Of a stretch of 64,000 nt of DNA, positions 24,761 through 32,958 are shown in pieces; the first letter of the stretch is position 1, and the number at the start of each line of letters is the position of its first letter. Both the position numbers and the translations under genes were made by a program. Location of the stretch: NCBI RefSeq assembly GCF_037646705.1, contig NZ_JBBHER010000002.1, positions 496,001 to 560,000 of the forward strand, read 5' to 3'. The stretch comes from Pikeienuella litoralis. Its GTDB lineage: Bacteria > Pseudomonadota > Alphaproteobacteria > Rhodobacterales > Rhodobacteraceae. The notes under the pieces were generated by a model. That model was not told where the DNA came from and ran no database searches. It worked only from the letters and a program-made list of their open reading frames with translations.

Positions 24761-25558
24761 TTAGCGGGCGTCATCCGACAATGGCCCGTGGTCGAGCCGG
24801 ACGATATGCTCCGCAGGTCCCCCAGGGAACATCGTCATCACGAGCGGGTCGTGGCCGGGGATGATCAGCCCGGGCGCGCTCGCCAGCCGTTCGAGCGTGG
24901 CGAAGCCGTCGAGCATGTCCTGAAGGTCCACGACGATGGGGAAGGGCTTCTTCGCCTGAAAATTCTCGTAAAAATGCGCGGCGTCCGACGCGAGAACGAG
25001 CCAGCCGGCGGCGGTTCGCACTCGAACGGCTTGAAGCCCCCGACTGTGACCGCCGATACGATGGATGGTGACGCCATCCGCCACCTGGGCGTCGCCATCA
25101 TGGAATTGGACCTGACCGGCATAGAGCCGCCGCACAGCCTCGCAGACATGTCCGGCGCTGAAAGGCGAGCGCAGGGTTTCGTGGCTCATGCACGGTCCCG
25201 TGGCGTAGACCATCTCAGCCGTCTGGAGATGCAGGGTCGCGTTCGGAAACAGATGCAACCCACCTGCGTGGTCATAGTGCAGATGCGTGACGATCACGTC
25301 GCGGATCGCGTCGGGCGTGACGCCGAGAGGCGCCAGCGCCGCGCGAGGGTCCAGCCGTATCGGCCGTCGGCGCGCGGCGGCCTCATCCGCGTCATAGCCG
25401 GTATCGACCAGGATCACCCGGTCGCCCTGGCGCAGCGCCCAGATGAAATAGTCCATCGGATGCGCGACATCGTGGCGGTCGTCGAAGATAAAACTGTCGC
25501 CGCGCACGCGTGCGTTGCGATCGGCGTATTTGACTGCGTGGACCTCCCATTCGCTCAT
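24761..25558 (-). CDS. Metallo-beta-lactamase-fold hydrolase (lactonase-like)
   Basis: 265 residues with the complete di-zinc MBL signature: VTHLHYDHAGG (HxHxDH), the third histidine near IGGHSRGLQ, the bridging aspartate in LVLASDAAHFYEN and the last histidine in IIPGHDPLV. The N-terminus (DYFIWALRQGDRVILVDTGYDADEA) resembles the AHL-lactonase AttM/AiiA branch. Family members hydrolyse lactones or esters. It is the last gene of the tct operon, coupled by ATGA to the small gene before it. I infer that it opens a lactone of the imported acid rather than acting on quorum signals. Confidence 0.85.
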   Translation of the reverse strand: MSEWEVHAVKYADRNARVRGDSFIFDDRHDVAHPMDYFIWALRQGDRVILVDTGYDADEAAARRRPIRLDPRAALAPLGVTPDAIRDVIVTHLHYDHAGGLHLFPNATLHLQTAEMVYATGPCMSHETLRSPFSAGHVCEAVRRLYAGQVQFHDGDAQVADGVTIHRIGGHSRGLQAVRVRTAAGWLVLASDAAHFYENFQAKKPFPIVVDLQDMLDGFATLERLASAPGLIIPGHDPLVMTMFPGGPAEHIVRLDHGPLSDDAR

Positions 25559-25845
25559 GGCCGCGCCTCGGTATCGCGCATGACGGCCGTGTCCGCGGCG
25601 ATGTCCGCTGTCGCCGCCTCTGCAACCGCGACATGCAGGGCCGCGCGGCGCGCGTCGAAAGCGGCGGCGCCGATGCGAAAATCGCAGGGGAACACCTCAT
25701 CCGGCCGGGCAGGGGCGGTGTGCGCGGCGGAGCGACGGCGCCCCGCCTCCTGAGCCGGCGAGACCGGGGCGCTCCGGACCATGGGAGTGAAGACATCCTT
25801 CACCGGTCCCGGATGCAGGGGCAAAGGCGGGACCACGGCATGCAT
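25555..25845 (-). CDS. Small protein coupled between tctA and the MBL hydrolase
   Basis: 96 residues, starting at an ATG that overlaps the tctA stop (TGATG) and ending in an ATGA overlap with the MBL start. This exact coupling on both sides is the main evidence that it is translated. The N-terminal part is proline-rich (PPLPLHPGPVKDVFTPM). The C-terminal half is Ala- and Asp-rich (RIGAAAFDARRAALHVAVAEAATADIAADTAV), likely helical. No known domain. Confidence 0.5.
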   Translation of the reverse strand: MHAVVPPLPLHPGPVKDVFTPMVRSAPVSPAQEAGRRRSAAHTAPARPDEVFPCDFRIGAAAFDARRAALHVAVAEAATADIAADTAVMRDTEARP

Positions 25846-27353
25846 CAGCGGCTCCTCAGTGCGGCGAACGCGCGCCGCACGGGCGGCAACTGGCTGGCGA
25901 TCAGCGCGACGTTCAACGCCAGCAGGATGGCCGCCGCCGGACGCGAGACAAAGATCGACAAGTCGCCGTCCGACAACAAGAGGGACCGGCGAAACGTCTC
26001 GTCAAACAACCCGCCGAGAATCACTCCGATGACAAGCGGCGCAATGGGGTATTTCAGCAAGGCCATGAAATAGGCGAGCGCGCCGACCCCCAGCATCAGA
26101 TACAGGTCGTTGATCCCGCCGCCGACGCTGAAGCTGCCGATCGTGGTCAGCACCATGACCACAGGCAGGAAGACGGTCTGTGGGAGGCGCAGGATCTGAA
26201 TGAACACCTTCGCGGTGAAAAGCCCCATGACGAACATGGTGAACGACGCCAGCACCATGATCGCGCAAACCCGCATGACGATCGCCGGGTCGATGGTCGG
26301 CCCGGGTATGATGTTGTTGACCATGAAGGCGCCCATCAGCGCCGCGGCCGGCGGCGAGCCCGGGATGCCCAACACCAGAAGCGGAATAAGCGCGCCGCCG
26401 ATGCAGGCGTTGTTTGCGGTCTCGCAGGACAGCAGCCCTTCGATGGAGCCCTTGCCAAAGTTCTTCCCGTCCGGGCTGACCGATTTTCCGACGCCATAGC
26501 TGACCCAGCCCGCGACGTCCTCGCCGACGCCGGGCAACGCCCCGACGCCTGTGCCGATTACGCCGGAGCGCACGATGGTGGGGAGATGGCGGCGTATGGC
26601 GGTCATGTTTGGCGCGATACGGCCCGTGAGCATGACCAGTTTGCCCATCTCGACATGGCGCAGCCCGTCGATGATCTGCGGGACGGCGAAGGCCCCCATC
26701 AGGACGGGCACGATCTGAAAACCCGAAAACAGATAAGACCAGCCGAAGGTGTAGCGCGGCTCGCTCAGCAGCGGGTCGAGGCCGACCATCGCCATCGCGA
26801 GGCCGAGCAGCCCGGCGATCCAGCCTTTCACGACCATATCCTCGCTCATCAGCGTGCCCGACAGCAGGATGCCGAAGAGCGCGAGCAGCGCCTTTTCAGG
26901 GCTGGCGATGCTCTGGCTGATCAGCAGCAGCACCCAGACAAAGGCCAGCAGCGCCATCGTGCCGATCAACGTGCCGATGAAGCTGGACGTGGTGGTCAGG
27001 CCCAGCGCCTCGCCGCCGCGCCCCGCCCGGGCCAGGGGGTAGCCGTCCATCGCCGTGGCGGCCGAGGCGGCGGTGCCCGGAATGTTCAGCAGGATCGACG
27101 GGTAGGAGCCGCCGTAGATCGCGCCCACATAGGCGCCCAGCAGCGCGATCAGTGAATAATCGAGCGGGATCTTGTTGCCGAAGAACCCGGTGAGAATGGT
27201 CACGGCCAGCGTCGCCGTCAGCCCCGGCAACGCGCCGAAGGTGATGCCCAGGAACATCGCGCTGATCATGTAGAGATAGGTGATCGGGTCGGTGACGAGT
27301 TCGTAGAACGTCGCGCCAAAGCCGAGAATCTGGTGGAAAAGGAAATCCATCAT
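25845..27353 (-). CDS. tctA: Tripartite tricarboxylate transporter large permease TctA
   Basis: About 502 residues with roughly 12 membrane spans. This is the Na+ or H+-coupled channel of the TTT system that takes ligand from a Bug-type binding protein. Recognisable segments are FLGITFGALPGLTATLAV with the conserved GLTATL motif, AYVGAIYGGSYPSILLNIPGTAASAATAMDGYPLARAG (very typical of TctA), GVGEDVAGWVSYG and LLVLGIPGSPPAAALMGAFM. The frame extends upstream inside tctB. The start chosen is ATG 27353, overlapping the tctB stop. Confidence 0.95.
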   Translation of the reverse strand: MMDFLFHQILGFGATFYELVTDPITYLYMISAMFLGITFGALPGLTATLAVTILTGFFGNKIPLDYSLIALLGAYVGAIYGGSYPSILLNIPGTAASAATAMDGYPLARAGRGGEALGLTTTSSFIGTLIGTMALLAFVWVLLLISQSIASPEKALLALFGILLSGTLMSEDMVVKGWIAGLLGLAMAMVGLDPLLSEPRYTFGWSYLFSGFQIVPVLMGAFAVPQIIDGLRHVEMGKLVMLTGRIAPNMTAIRRHLPTIVRSGVIGTGVGALPGVGEDVAGWVSYGVGKSVSPDGKNFGKGSIEGLLSCETANNACIGGALIPLLVLGIPGSPPAAALMGAFMVNNIIPGPTIDPAIVMRVCAIMVLASFTMFVMGLFTAKVFIQILRLPQTVFLPVVMVLTTIGSFSVGGGINDLYLMLGVGALAYFMALLKYPIAPLVIGVILGGLFDETFRRSLLLSDGDLSIFVSRPAAAILLALNVALIASQLPPVRRAFAALRSR

Positions 27354-28093
27354 CTGGCCCAGAGCGGTTTGACGGTGACGTAGTACTGATACTCGATCTG
27401 GCTGAACAGCAACCCGCCGCGGTTCGGCACGTTCTGGCGAAAGCCGAAAGCCATGGCGCAGACCAACGCGAAGGGCAGCAGCGCCGCGACATATGGCACG
27501 GCGCGGATCACGCGGCCCTCGCCGTGGCGCAGCATCCAGAGCGTCAGCAGAACCCAGATGGCCAGCGCCGCCCAATCGTCGTCATGCGGCTTGTTCCACT
27601 GGCTCTGCGGGAAATGCGCGATCAGCGCGTACCCGCCCGCCAGCGCGACGGCGGCCGCGGACAGCATCATGCGGCCGGCGATCCCGTCATGATAGCCATA
27701 GATCAGCGCGGTGATCAGCAGCCCGCTGGCGATGATGAAATCAACGCGCGGCGCCAGGCCAAAGATGTAGAACAGAAGGATGACGGCGATGGCGCCGACG
27801 CGGCGAATTTCGGCGATGTTCCAGCCGAGGCCGGCGGCGGTGAGGGCGGCCCTCCCGGCTTCCTTCAGCGACGCGATCAGCAGGCCGACGCCAAGCACAA
27901 GCATCGCGCTCCAGATGCCGAGCGGCACGATGGCGGCGGAGTTGTACCAGGCGGCGTCGCTGACGCCGGCGCGATTTCCTCCGAAGAGCGGGATGTAACT
28001 TGTGCGCCAGAGGAAGAACAATGAGGCGGCGATCAGCGCCACCGCTCCCCAGACATCGCGCGCGCGCAGTTTGGCCTTTTCGTCGGCGTTCAT
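27350..28093 (-). CDS. tctB: Tripartite tricarboxylate transporter small permease TctB
   Basis: 247 residues, longer than the usual 150-180 for TctB because of extra hydrophobic segments at the C-terminus (about 160-247). The N-terminal part carries the family layout: a basic start, ALIASLFFLW, then IVPLGIWSAMLVLGVGLL and the paired spans near 100-150. It supports TctA in the inner membrane. ATGA overlap with tctA shows coupling. Confidence 0.85.
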   Translation of the reverse strand: MNADEKAKLRARDVWGAVALIAASLFFLWRTSYIPLFGGNRAGVSDAAWYNSAAIVPLGIWSAMLVLGVGLLIASLKEAGRAALTAAGLGWNIAEIRRVGAIAVILLFYIFGLAPRVDFIIASGLLITALIYGYHDGIAGRMMLSAAAVALAGGYALIAHFPQSQWNKPHDDDWAALAIWVLLTLWMLRHGEGRVIRAVPYVAALLPFALVCAMAFGFRQNVPNRGGLLFSQIEYQYYVTVKPLWAR

Positions 28094-28154
28094 GAAACGC
28101 TCCTGATCCGGAAGGCCCGGAGCGCCGTGCGGGCGCCCCGGGCAGGTCGTGGCG

Positions 28155-29162
28155 TCAGGGCTTCTCGATGCCGAGGGTGGCCGGGTCGACCGTGGTCGCG
28201 CCCAGATCCTTCAGCGCGTAGGCGAAGGTCGATTCGAGATTTGCAAAGATCTCATGCGCGTCATCGCCCGATTTGCCGCTGATGTCGTAATGGTTGCTCC
28301 TGGCCCATTCCGCCACCGCGTCCGATCCCATCGCAGCGTTGAAGGCTTTGGTCAGCACCGATTTCACATCGTCGCTGGCGCTATTGGCGACAGCGAAACC
28401 GATCGACTGCTTGAGCGGCAGATACGCGTCCAGCCCGTCATACATGCCGAAAGCCGACTCGATCGTGATGTCGCCCAGCGTGGCGTTCTCGGGGGTCAGC
28501 ATCGCCAGCGGCTTCAGCTTGCCGCCTTCGATCAGCGGAGCCTGCTCGGCCAGAGAGGTGATGACCAGCGCGACCTCGCCCGCCATCGCGGCCTCCTGCC
28601 CAGGCGCGGAGCCCTTGTAGGGAATGAACTTGAACTCGGCGCCCGAACCTTTTTCAAGCGCAAGCAGGTTCAGGTGGTGGATGGAGCCTGCGCCCGACGC
28701 GGCGGCGGGGATGGAGCCCGGCGCGGCTTTCGCGGCGTCAACCAGCTCCTTGAGCGAGCCATAGGGGCTGTCTGCGGGCACCGAAATGATGTCGGGCGAG
28801 CCGCCGATGATGAAGGGATGCCAGAAATCGAATTTCTGGTCCCAGCCGCCCTGGACCGCGGCGGTCACGTTCGATTCGGATATCCCGGCGAGAGTGTAAC
28901 CGTCGTCGGGCTGATTCATGACATAGACCATGCCGTTCGATCCGGCGACGCCTCCGGTCTTGTTGATGACGTCGATGCTGACCGGCAGGTGCTTTTCCAT
29001 CTCGGCCATGATCATGCGGTTGATGCTGTCGGTGCCGCCGCCGGCGCCCCAGACCACGACATCGGTGATGTCGCGGAACGGGTAGTCCTGCGCGTATGCG
29101 GCCCCGACGGAGCCGCCGATTATAGCCGCGACCGCGGCCAGCTGTGTGAAGCCCCTTCTCAT
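28155..29162 (-). CDS. tctC: TctC/Bug-family solute-binding protein
   Basis: 335 residues from the ATG at 29162, which follows a GGAGGAGAGG site (a longer frame from 29195 is less likely). Signal peptide MRRGFTQLAAVAAIIGGSVGAAYA. The mature protein has the Bug-fold opening YPFRDITDVVVWGAGGGTDSINRMI, VINKTGGVAGSNGMVYV and FIPYKGSAPGQEAAMAGEV. Such proteins bind carboxylates through a carboxylate pincer; the exact ligand is not readable. It is the first gene of the leftward operon, with the 20-bp palindrome about 47 bases upstream of its start. Confidence 0.93.
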   Translation of the reverse strand: MRRGFTQLAAVAAIIGGSVGAAYAQDYPFRDITDVVVWGAGGGTDSINRMIMAEMEKHLPVSIDVINKTGGVAGSNGMVYVMNQPDDGYTLAGISESNVTAAVQGGWDQKFDFWHPFIIGGSPDIISVPADSPYGSLKELVDAAKAAPGSIPAAASGAGSIHHLNLLALEKGSGAEFKFIPYKGSAPGQEAAMAGEVALVITSLAEQAPLIEGGKLKPLAMLTPENATLGDITIESAFGMYDGLDAYLPLKQSIGFAVANSASDDVKSVLTKAFNAAMGSDAVAEWARSNHYDISGKSGDDAHEIFANLESTFAYALKDLGATTVDPATLGIEKP

Positions 29163-29208
29163 TGGTCCTCTCCTCCCTTGGAATCTTTGTTGCATTCGTT
29201 GTCGTATC

Positions 29209-29228
29209 TGTTAACGTATACGTTAACA
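29209..29228. promoter_or_regulatory. Perfect 20-bp palindromic operator in the divergent tctC/dehydrogenase promoter
   Basis: TGTTAACG-TATA-CGTTAACA reads the same on both strands. Its centre, GTATAC, matches the GT..AC core of operators for GntR regulators of the FadR/FCD type. One such regulator is encoded in the right-hand operon (31387-32064). Position between the two start codons suits control of both directions. Confidence 0.75.
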
Positions 29229-29286
29229 TCTTTGGATCGTCAATCATGCATGTCAAGAAGCATAGTTGAAGAGCAGGCGGGCGCAC

Positions 29287-30372
29287 GTGAAAAACTTTGA
29301 TATCGCTGTTTTCGAGGGGGATGGCATCGGCCCGGAGATCATGGCGCCGACACTCGAAATCCTTGCTCGTCTCGCCGCGGAATCGGCCGCCTATGAGCTG
29401 CGCTTCAATCCCGTTCCCGCCGGCGCCGCCCATTACGCCCGGACGGGGGAAAGCCTGCCACAGGCTTCGCTCGAAGCGGCGCGGGCCGCCGATGCGATTC
29501 TGCTGTCGGCGATGGGGCTCCCGGACGTGCGCTACCCGGACGGCACCGAGATTTCGCCGCAGATCGAATTGCGGAAGCGTCTGAACCTGTTTGCCGGCGT
29601 CCGCCCCGTGCGGATCCGGCCCGGGCCGCTCGCGCCGCTGAAATTGCCGCAGGACCGCGCCGTCGATTTTGTGCTGATCCGGGAAAGCACCGAAGGGCTG
29701 TTCTACAGTCAGGGATGTGGCGAGGTGATGGCGGACGAAGCGCGTGAAACGCTGCGCATCACCCGCGCGGTGTCGGAGCAGCTCTTCCGCTTCGCCTTCG
29801 GGGTCGCGCGCGATAGAAAGGCCGTCGGGCTCGGCCCGGGCCGCGTGACCTGTGTGGACAAGGCCAACGTGTTCCGCGCCTTCGCTTTCTTTCGCAGCAT
29901 CTTCGACGCGGAAGCGAAAGCGTGGCCTGACCTGCGCGCCGATCACGCCTATGTCGACGCCACCGCGCTCTGGATGGTGCAGAAGCCGTGGGACTTCGAC
30001 GTATTGGTGACCGAGAACATGTTCGGCGACATCCTGTCGGATCTCGGCGCGGGCCTGATGGGGGGCCTCGGCCTCGCCCCCTCGGCCGACATCGGCGCGG
30101 ATAATGCGGTTTTCCAACCCTGCCACGGATCCGCCCCCGACATCGCGGGTCAGAGCAGGGCGAACCCCATGGCGATGATCCTGTCGGCGGCGATGATGCT
30201 CGACTGGCTCGGCCTGCGCCACGACATTCCCGCGGCTGTCAGGGATGCGGCGCGCCTGCGCGAGGCCGTGGATAGGGTCATCGATGACGGCGCCGCGCTC
30301 ACAGCCGACATCGGCGGCGCCGCGACGACGATTGAAGCTGTCGCGGCCATCCAGAACGCGCTGAAGCCATGA
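29287..30372 (+). CDS. Isocitrate/isopropylmalate-family dehydrogenase (tartrate dehydrogenase-like)
   Basis: 361 residues of the decarboxylating beta-hydroxyacid dehydrogenase family. Motifs are FEGDGIGPEIM, IRESTEGLFY, the catalytic lysine in CVDKANVFRA, the metal aspartates in VTENMFGDILSDLGAGLMGGLGLAPSAD and the NAD-binding CHGSAPDIAGQSRANPMA. The catabolic setting argues against leucine synthesis and for oxidation of a tartrate- or malate-like hydroxyacid. The GTG at 29287 aligns with the family start; the frame opens earlier at a TTG. Probably the first enzyme on the imported acid. Confidence 0.85.
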   Translation: MKNFDIAVFEGDGIGPEIMAPTLEILARLAAESAAYELRFNPVPAGAAHYARTGESLPQASLEAARAADAILLSAMGLPDVRYPDGTEISPQIELRKRLNLFAGVRPVRIRPGPLAPLKLPQDRAVDFVLIRESTEGLFYSQGCGEVMADEARETLRITRAVSEQLFRFAFGVARDRKAVGLGPGRVTCVDKANVFRAFAFFRSIFDAEAKAWPDLRADHAYVDATALWMVQKPWDFDVLVTENMFGDILSDLGAGLMGGLGLAPSADIGADNAVFQPCHGSAPDIAGQSRANPMAMILSAAMMLDWLGLRHDIPAAVRDAARLREAVDRVIDDGAALTADIGGAATTIEAVAAIQNALKP

Positions 30373-30379
30373 GGACGCC

Positions 30380-31387
30380 ATGAGTCTGCGCGTCGTCTGT
30401 CTTGGCGCTGGTTATTTCAGCCGCTTTCATATCGACGGCTGGCGCCGCATCGGCCGGGCCGACCTGATCGGTGTCGCGGATTGCGACATGGACAAGGCGC
30501 GCGCAACCGGAGCGCCCGCATTCGATCGTCTGGAGGCCATGCTCGATCTCGATCCGGATATCGTGGACATCATCCTGCCGCCCGAAGCGCACGCCGCTTC
30601 GATCCGCACCGCTCTCGCCGCCCGCCCGCGCGCCATCATCTGTCAGAAACCGTTCTGCGTGTCTCTGACGGAGGCGCGGGAAATGGCGGCCCTCGCGGAT
30701 GCCGCCGGCATTCCGCTGATCGTCCACGAGAATTTCCGTTTTCAGCCATGGTACCGCGCGATCCGCGCCGCGATCGACGAAGGCCGGATCGGCGCGCCGC
30801 TGCGCGCCACGTTCCGCTTGCGCCCGGGAGACGGTCAGGGGCCGAACGCCTATCTCGACCGGCAACCCTACTTCCAGCGGATGCGGCGGTTCCTGATCCA
30901 CGAGACGGGCGTGCACTGGATCGATACGTTCCGGTATCTGTTCGGCGATCCCACGCATGTCTACGCCGATCTGCGCCGCGTCAATCCGGCGCTCGCGGGC
31001 GAGGATGCGGGACTCGTGGTCTATGATCATCCGAACGGGGTGCGCGCCCTCTTCGACGCCGATCGCAGCCTTGACCACGCCGCGGACAACCTGCGCCGCA
31101 CAATGGGGGAAGGTTTGTTCGAGGGAACGGGCGGGTCGTTGACGCTGACGGGGGATGGGGTTGTGACGCTGCGGTCCTTTGGCGAGAGACAAGCGACGAC
31201 CCTGCTGCCCTCCGCCGCCCATGACGGTTTTGGCGGTGATTGTGTGCGCGCTCTGCAAAGTCACGTCGTCGCCGGCCTGCTGGACGGCGGCGCGTTCGAG
31301 AACGAGGCGCGCGCCTATCTGCGCGTGATCGAGATCGAGCAGGCGACCTATCGCGCCGCCTCCGAAGGACGAAAGTTGAAACTCTGA
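30380..31387 (+). CDS. Gfo/Idh/MocA-family oxidoreductase
   Basis: 335 residues. The NAD(P)-binding Rossmann start is CLGAGYFSRFHIDGW, and the family's EKP box reads CQKPFCVSLTEA. The C-terminal substrate domain includes RRFLIHETGVHWIDTFRYLFGDP, where the His/Asp pair is the catalytic region. The family oxidises or reduces sugars, inositols and sugar acids. The gene begins 8 bases after the dehydrogenase, and its stop overlaps the GntR start, so it belongs to the same operon. This suggests the imported compound is sugar-acid-like. Confidence 0.88.
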   Translation: MSLRVVCLGAGYFSRFHIDGWRRIGRADLIGVADCDMDKARATGAPAFDRLEAMLDLDPDIVDIILPPEAHAASIRTALAARPRAIICQKPFCVSLTEAREMAALADAAGIPLIVHENFRFQPWYRAIRAAIDEGRIGAPLRATFRLRPGDGQGPNAYLDRQPYFQRMRRFLIHETGVHWIDTFRYLFGDPTHVYADLRRVNPALAGEDAGLVVYDHPNGVRALFDADRSLDHAADNLRRTMGEGLFEGTGGSLTLTGDGVVTLRSFGERQATTLLPSAAHDGFGGDCVRALQSHVVAGLLDGGAFENEARAYLRVIEIEQATYRAASEGRKLKL

Positions 31388-32064
31388 TGGCCGAGATGGA
31401 CCAGAAGCCGAAATCGAACGCCGCCACCGCTTTGGAGCGGTTGCGCGCGCTGATCTTCGACGGCAGCCTCGCCGCCGGCTCCGATCATCTGGAAAGCGAG
31501 CTGGCTCTGCGGCTCAACATGTCGCGCACGCCGGTGCGCGAGGCCCTGCTGATCCTCGATGCGCAGGGCTTGCTCGACGTGCGCCCGCGCAAAGGGGTTC
31601 GCATCCTGCCCGTCTCGCTCCACGATATGGCCGAGATCTACGATGTCCTGACCGAACTCGAAAGCATGGCGGCGCGCGATGCGGCGCTCAAGGCCTACTC
31701 GGCGCGCGCGCTTGCGAAACTGTCCGGCGCCATCGACCGCATGGACGCCGCGCTGGCGGTTCCCGATCTCGAAGCCTGGGCGGTCGCGGACGATGACTTT
31801 CATGCGGAACTGGTTCTGCTGGGCGGAAACAGCCGTGTTCAGAGCATCGTGGCGATGATGTCCGACCAGGTCCGCCGCGCCCGCGCGATCACGCTTCACA
31901 TGCGCCCGCTGCCGGTGAAATCGAACGCCGACCACCGCGGTGTTCTCGACGCGATCGCCCGCGGCGACGGCGAGGCCGCCGCCTCGATCCACCGCAGCCA
32001 TCGGATCGCGGCGAAACAGATGCTCATCGATTTGCTCAAGCGCCATCGTTTGACCAGCATTTGA
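31387..32064 (+). CDS. GntR-family regulator with FCD domain
   Basis: 225 residues from the ATG at 31387 that overlaps the previous stop (TGATG). The winged helix-turn-helix occupies residues 10-75 (ESELALRLNMSRTPVREALLILDAQGLLDVRPRKGVRI). The FCD ligand domain follows, with metal-site residues in DDFHAELVLLGGN and the histidines in KSNADHRGVLDAI and HRSHRIAAK. It most likely binds the palindrome at 29209-29228 and is relieved by a pathway acid. Autoregulation follows from its being inside the operon. Confidence 0.88.
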   Translation: MAEMDQKPKSNAATALERLRALIFDGSLAAGSDHLESELALRLNMSRTPVREALLILDAQGLLDVRPRKGVRILPVSLHDMAEIYDVLTELESMAARDAALKAYSARALAKLSGAIDRMDAALAVPDLEAWAVADDDFHAELVLLGGNSRVQSIVAMMSDQVRRARAITLHMRPLPVKSNADHRGVLDAIARGDGEAAASIHRSHRIAAKQMLIDLLKRHRLTSI

Positions 32065-32183
32065 CGAAGTGAATCCCGCATTATCCACCAACAAAGAGCG
32101 AGAGCTTCCGTGGCGCCATGCGATTCCCGCCGCGCCTGGGCCTCGCGAGGGCGCTCACATGATCGGTTCGCGATCTGATGGTC

Positions 32184-32336
32184 GAGCCGGAAGCGCCAAC
32201 CGCCGGGCCGATCGCCGCCCCCCTTCATCTCGAGGATATTGACGTGGCGAGATCGCCGATCAAGCAGCGCGCCGGTCAGGCGTCGAGCGCCGAAGGTTTC
32301 GGTCCTTTCGCCGAATGGCGGGTTGCCGGCGATCAT
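32184..32336 (-). pseudogene. istB: IS21-family IstB, C-terminal fragment
   Basis: Minus-strand translation gives NPPFGERTETFGARRLTG, then ALLDRRSRHVNILEMKGG, which matches the closing segment of IS21 IstB (N..F.EW..VFG...LT.ALLDRL.HH..ILEM). The rest of the ATPase is absent. Confidence 0.75.
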
Positions 32337-32340
32337 TTTG

Positions 32341-32380
32341 GCGCCCCTCTCGCGCATGCCTGCATGCGCGAGAGGGGCGC
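32341..32380. repeat. 40-bp near-perfect palindrome
   Basis: GCGCCCCTCTCGCGCATGC, two bases, then its exact complement: a 19-bp stem with almost no loop. It abuts the IstB fragment and lies 40 bases below the PACE gene stop. It could terminate the leftward PACE transcript or be a transposon-end scar. There is no T-run. Confidence 0.7.
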
Positions 32381-32420
32381 ATGCGGTGCGCAGGCTCTTG
32401 AGTCCGAGGTCTGGGCTCGC

Positions 32421-32873
32421 CTACGCCCCGGCGGCCTGCGGGCGGACAAGGGGAAACGCCTTGTCGTACGCCAGCGTGAAGACATAGGTGTAGCCGACCA
32501 CAAAGGTCGTCACGACGAGATCGGCGGCGAGGGCTTCGAGGGCGCAGATTTTCAGCCAGAGCATGTAGATCGGCAGCGACGTGAAGATGAGGGAAAACTC
32601 GAACCCGACGGCGTGGAGGATGCGTCCCAGATGCGACCTTTCGCTGGAGATGCGGCCGGAGCGGGCGTCGATTCGGTCGAAAACCCAGTTGTAGGCGAGG
32701 TTCAGGACCATCGCCTTGAGCGACAGCGCCATCCCCAGCAGGCCGATCTCCGAAAGCGACTTGTCGAAGAACGCGGCGCCCGCCGGGATGAGCATCGCCA
32801 TCAGGATCATCTCGAAACTGATCGTGCAGCGGAGCCTGTCACGCCCGGATCTGAGAATTGTCTGGTCTGTCAT
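32421..32873 (-). CDS. PACE-family (chlorhexidine-efflux type) membrane transporter
   Basis: 150 residues with two tandem bacterial-transmembrane-pair domains, four spans in total. The family hallmark is an Arg-rich start followed by a helix ending in Phe-Glu, here RDRLRCTISFEMILMAM, and the second domain repeats it (SERSHLGRILHAVGFEFSL). Paired Trp/Asn features (LAYNWVFDRID, TLAYDKAF) also fit. PACE proteins export biocides such as chlorhexidine or natural polyamines. Start ATG 32873 after a GGAGAG site. A LysR gene is divergent, as in known PACE loci. Confidence 0.88.
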   Translation of the reverse strand: MTDQTILRSGRDRLRCTISFEMILMAMLIPAGAAFFDKSLSEIGLLGMALSLKAMVLNLAYNWVFDRIDARSGRISSERSHLGRILHAVGFEFSLIFTSLPIYMLWLKICALEALAADLVVTTFVVGYTYVFTLAYDKAFPLVRPQAAGA

Positions 32874-32936
32874 GACGCTCTCCATGGTGTTCGGCGTTGC
32901 TTCTATCACCTGATTGCGGGATATAAAGTTGGATAG

Positions 32937-32953
32937 TATCTGAAATGCAGATA
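32937..32953. promoter_or_regulatory. LysR-box between the PACE gene and its regulator
   Basis: TATCTG-N5-CAGATA, a perfect inverted repeat containing the ATC-N9-GAT form of the LysR-type T-N11-A box. It lies directly before the lysR start and about 65 bases from the PACE start. This is the normal place for autoregulation plus activation of the divergent gene. Confidence 0.65.
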
Positions 32954-32958
32954 GGTTG

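Noticed and set aside
24761..25558. Quorum-quenching AHL lactonase
   Set aside because: The fold fits, but the gene is coupled to a carboxylate transporter operon, so a catabolic substrate is more likely.
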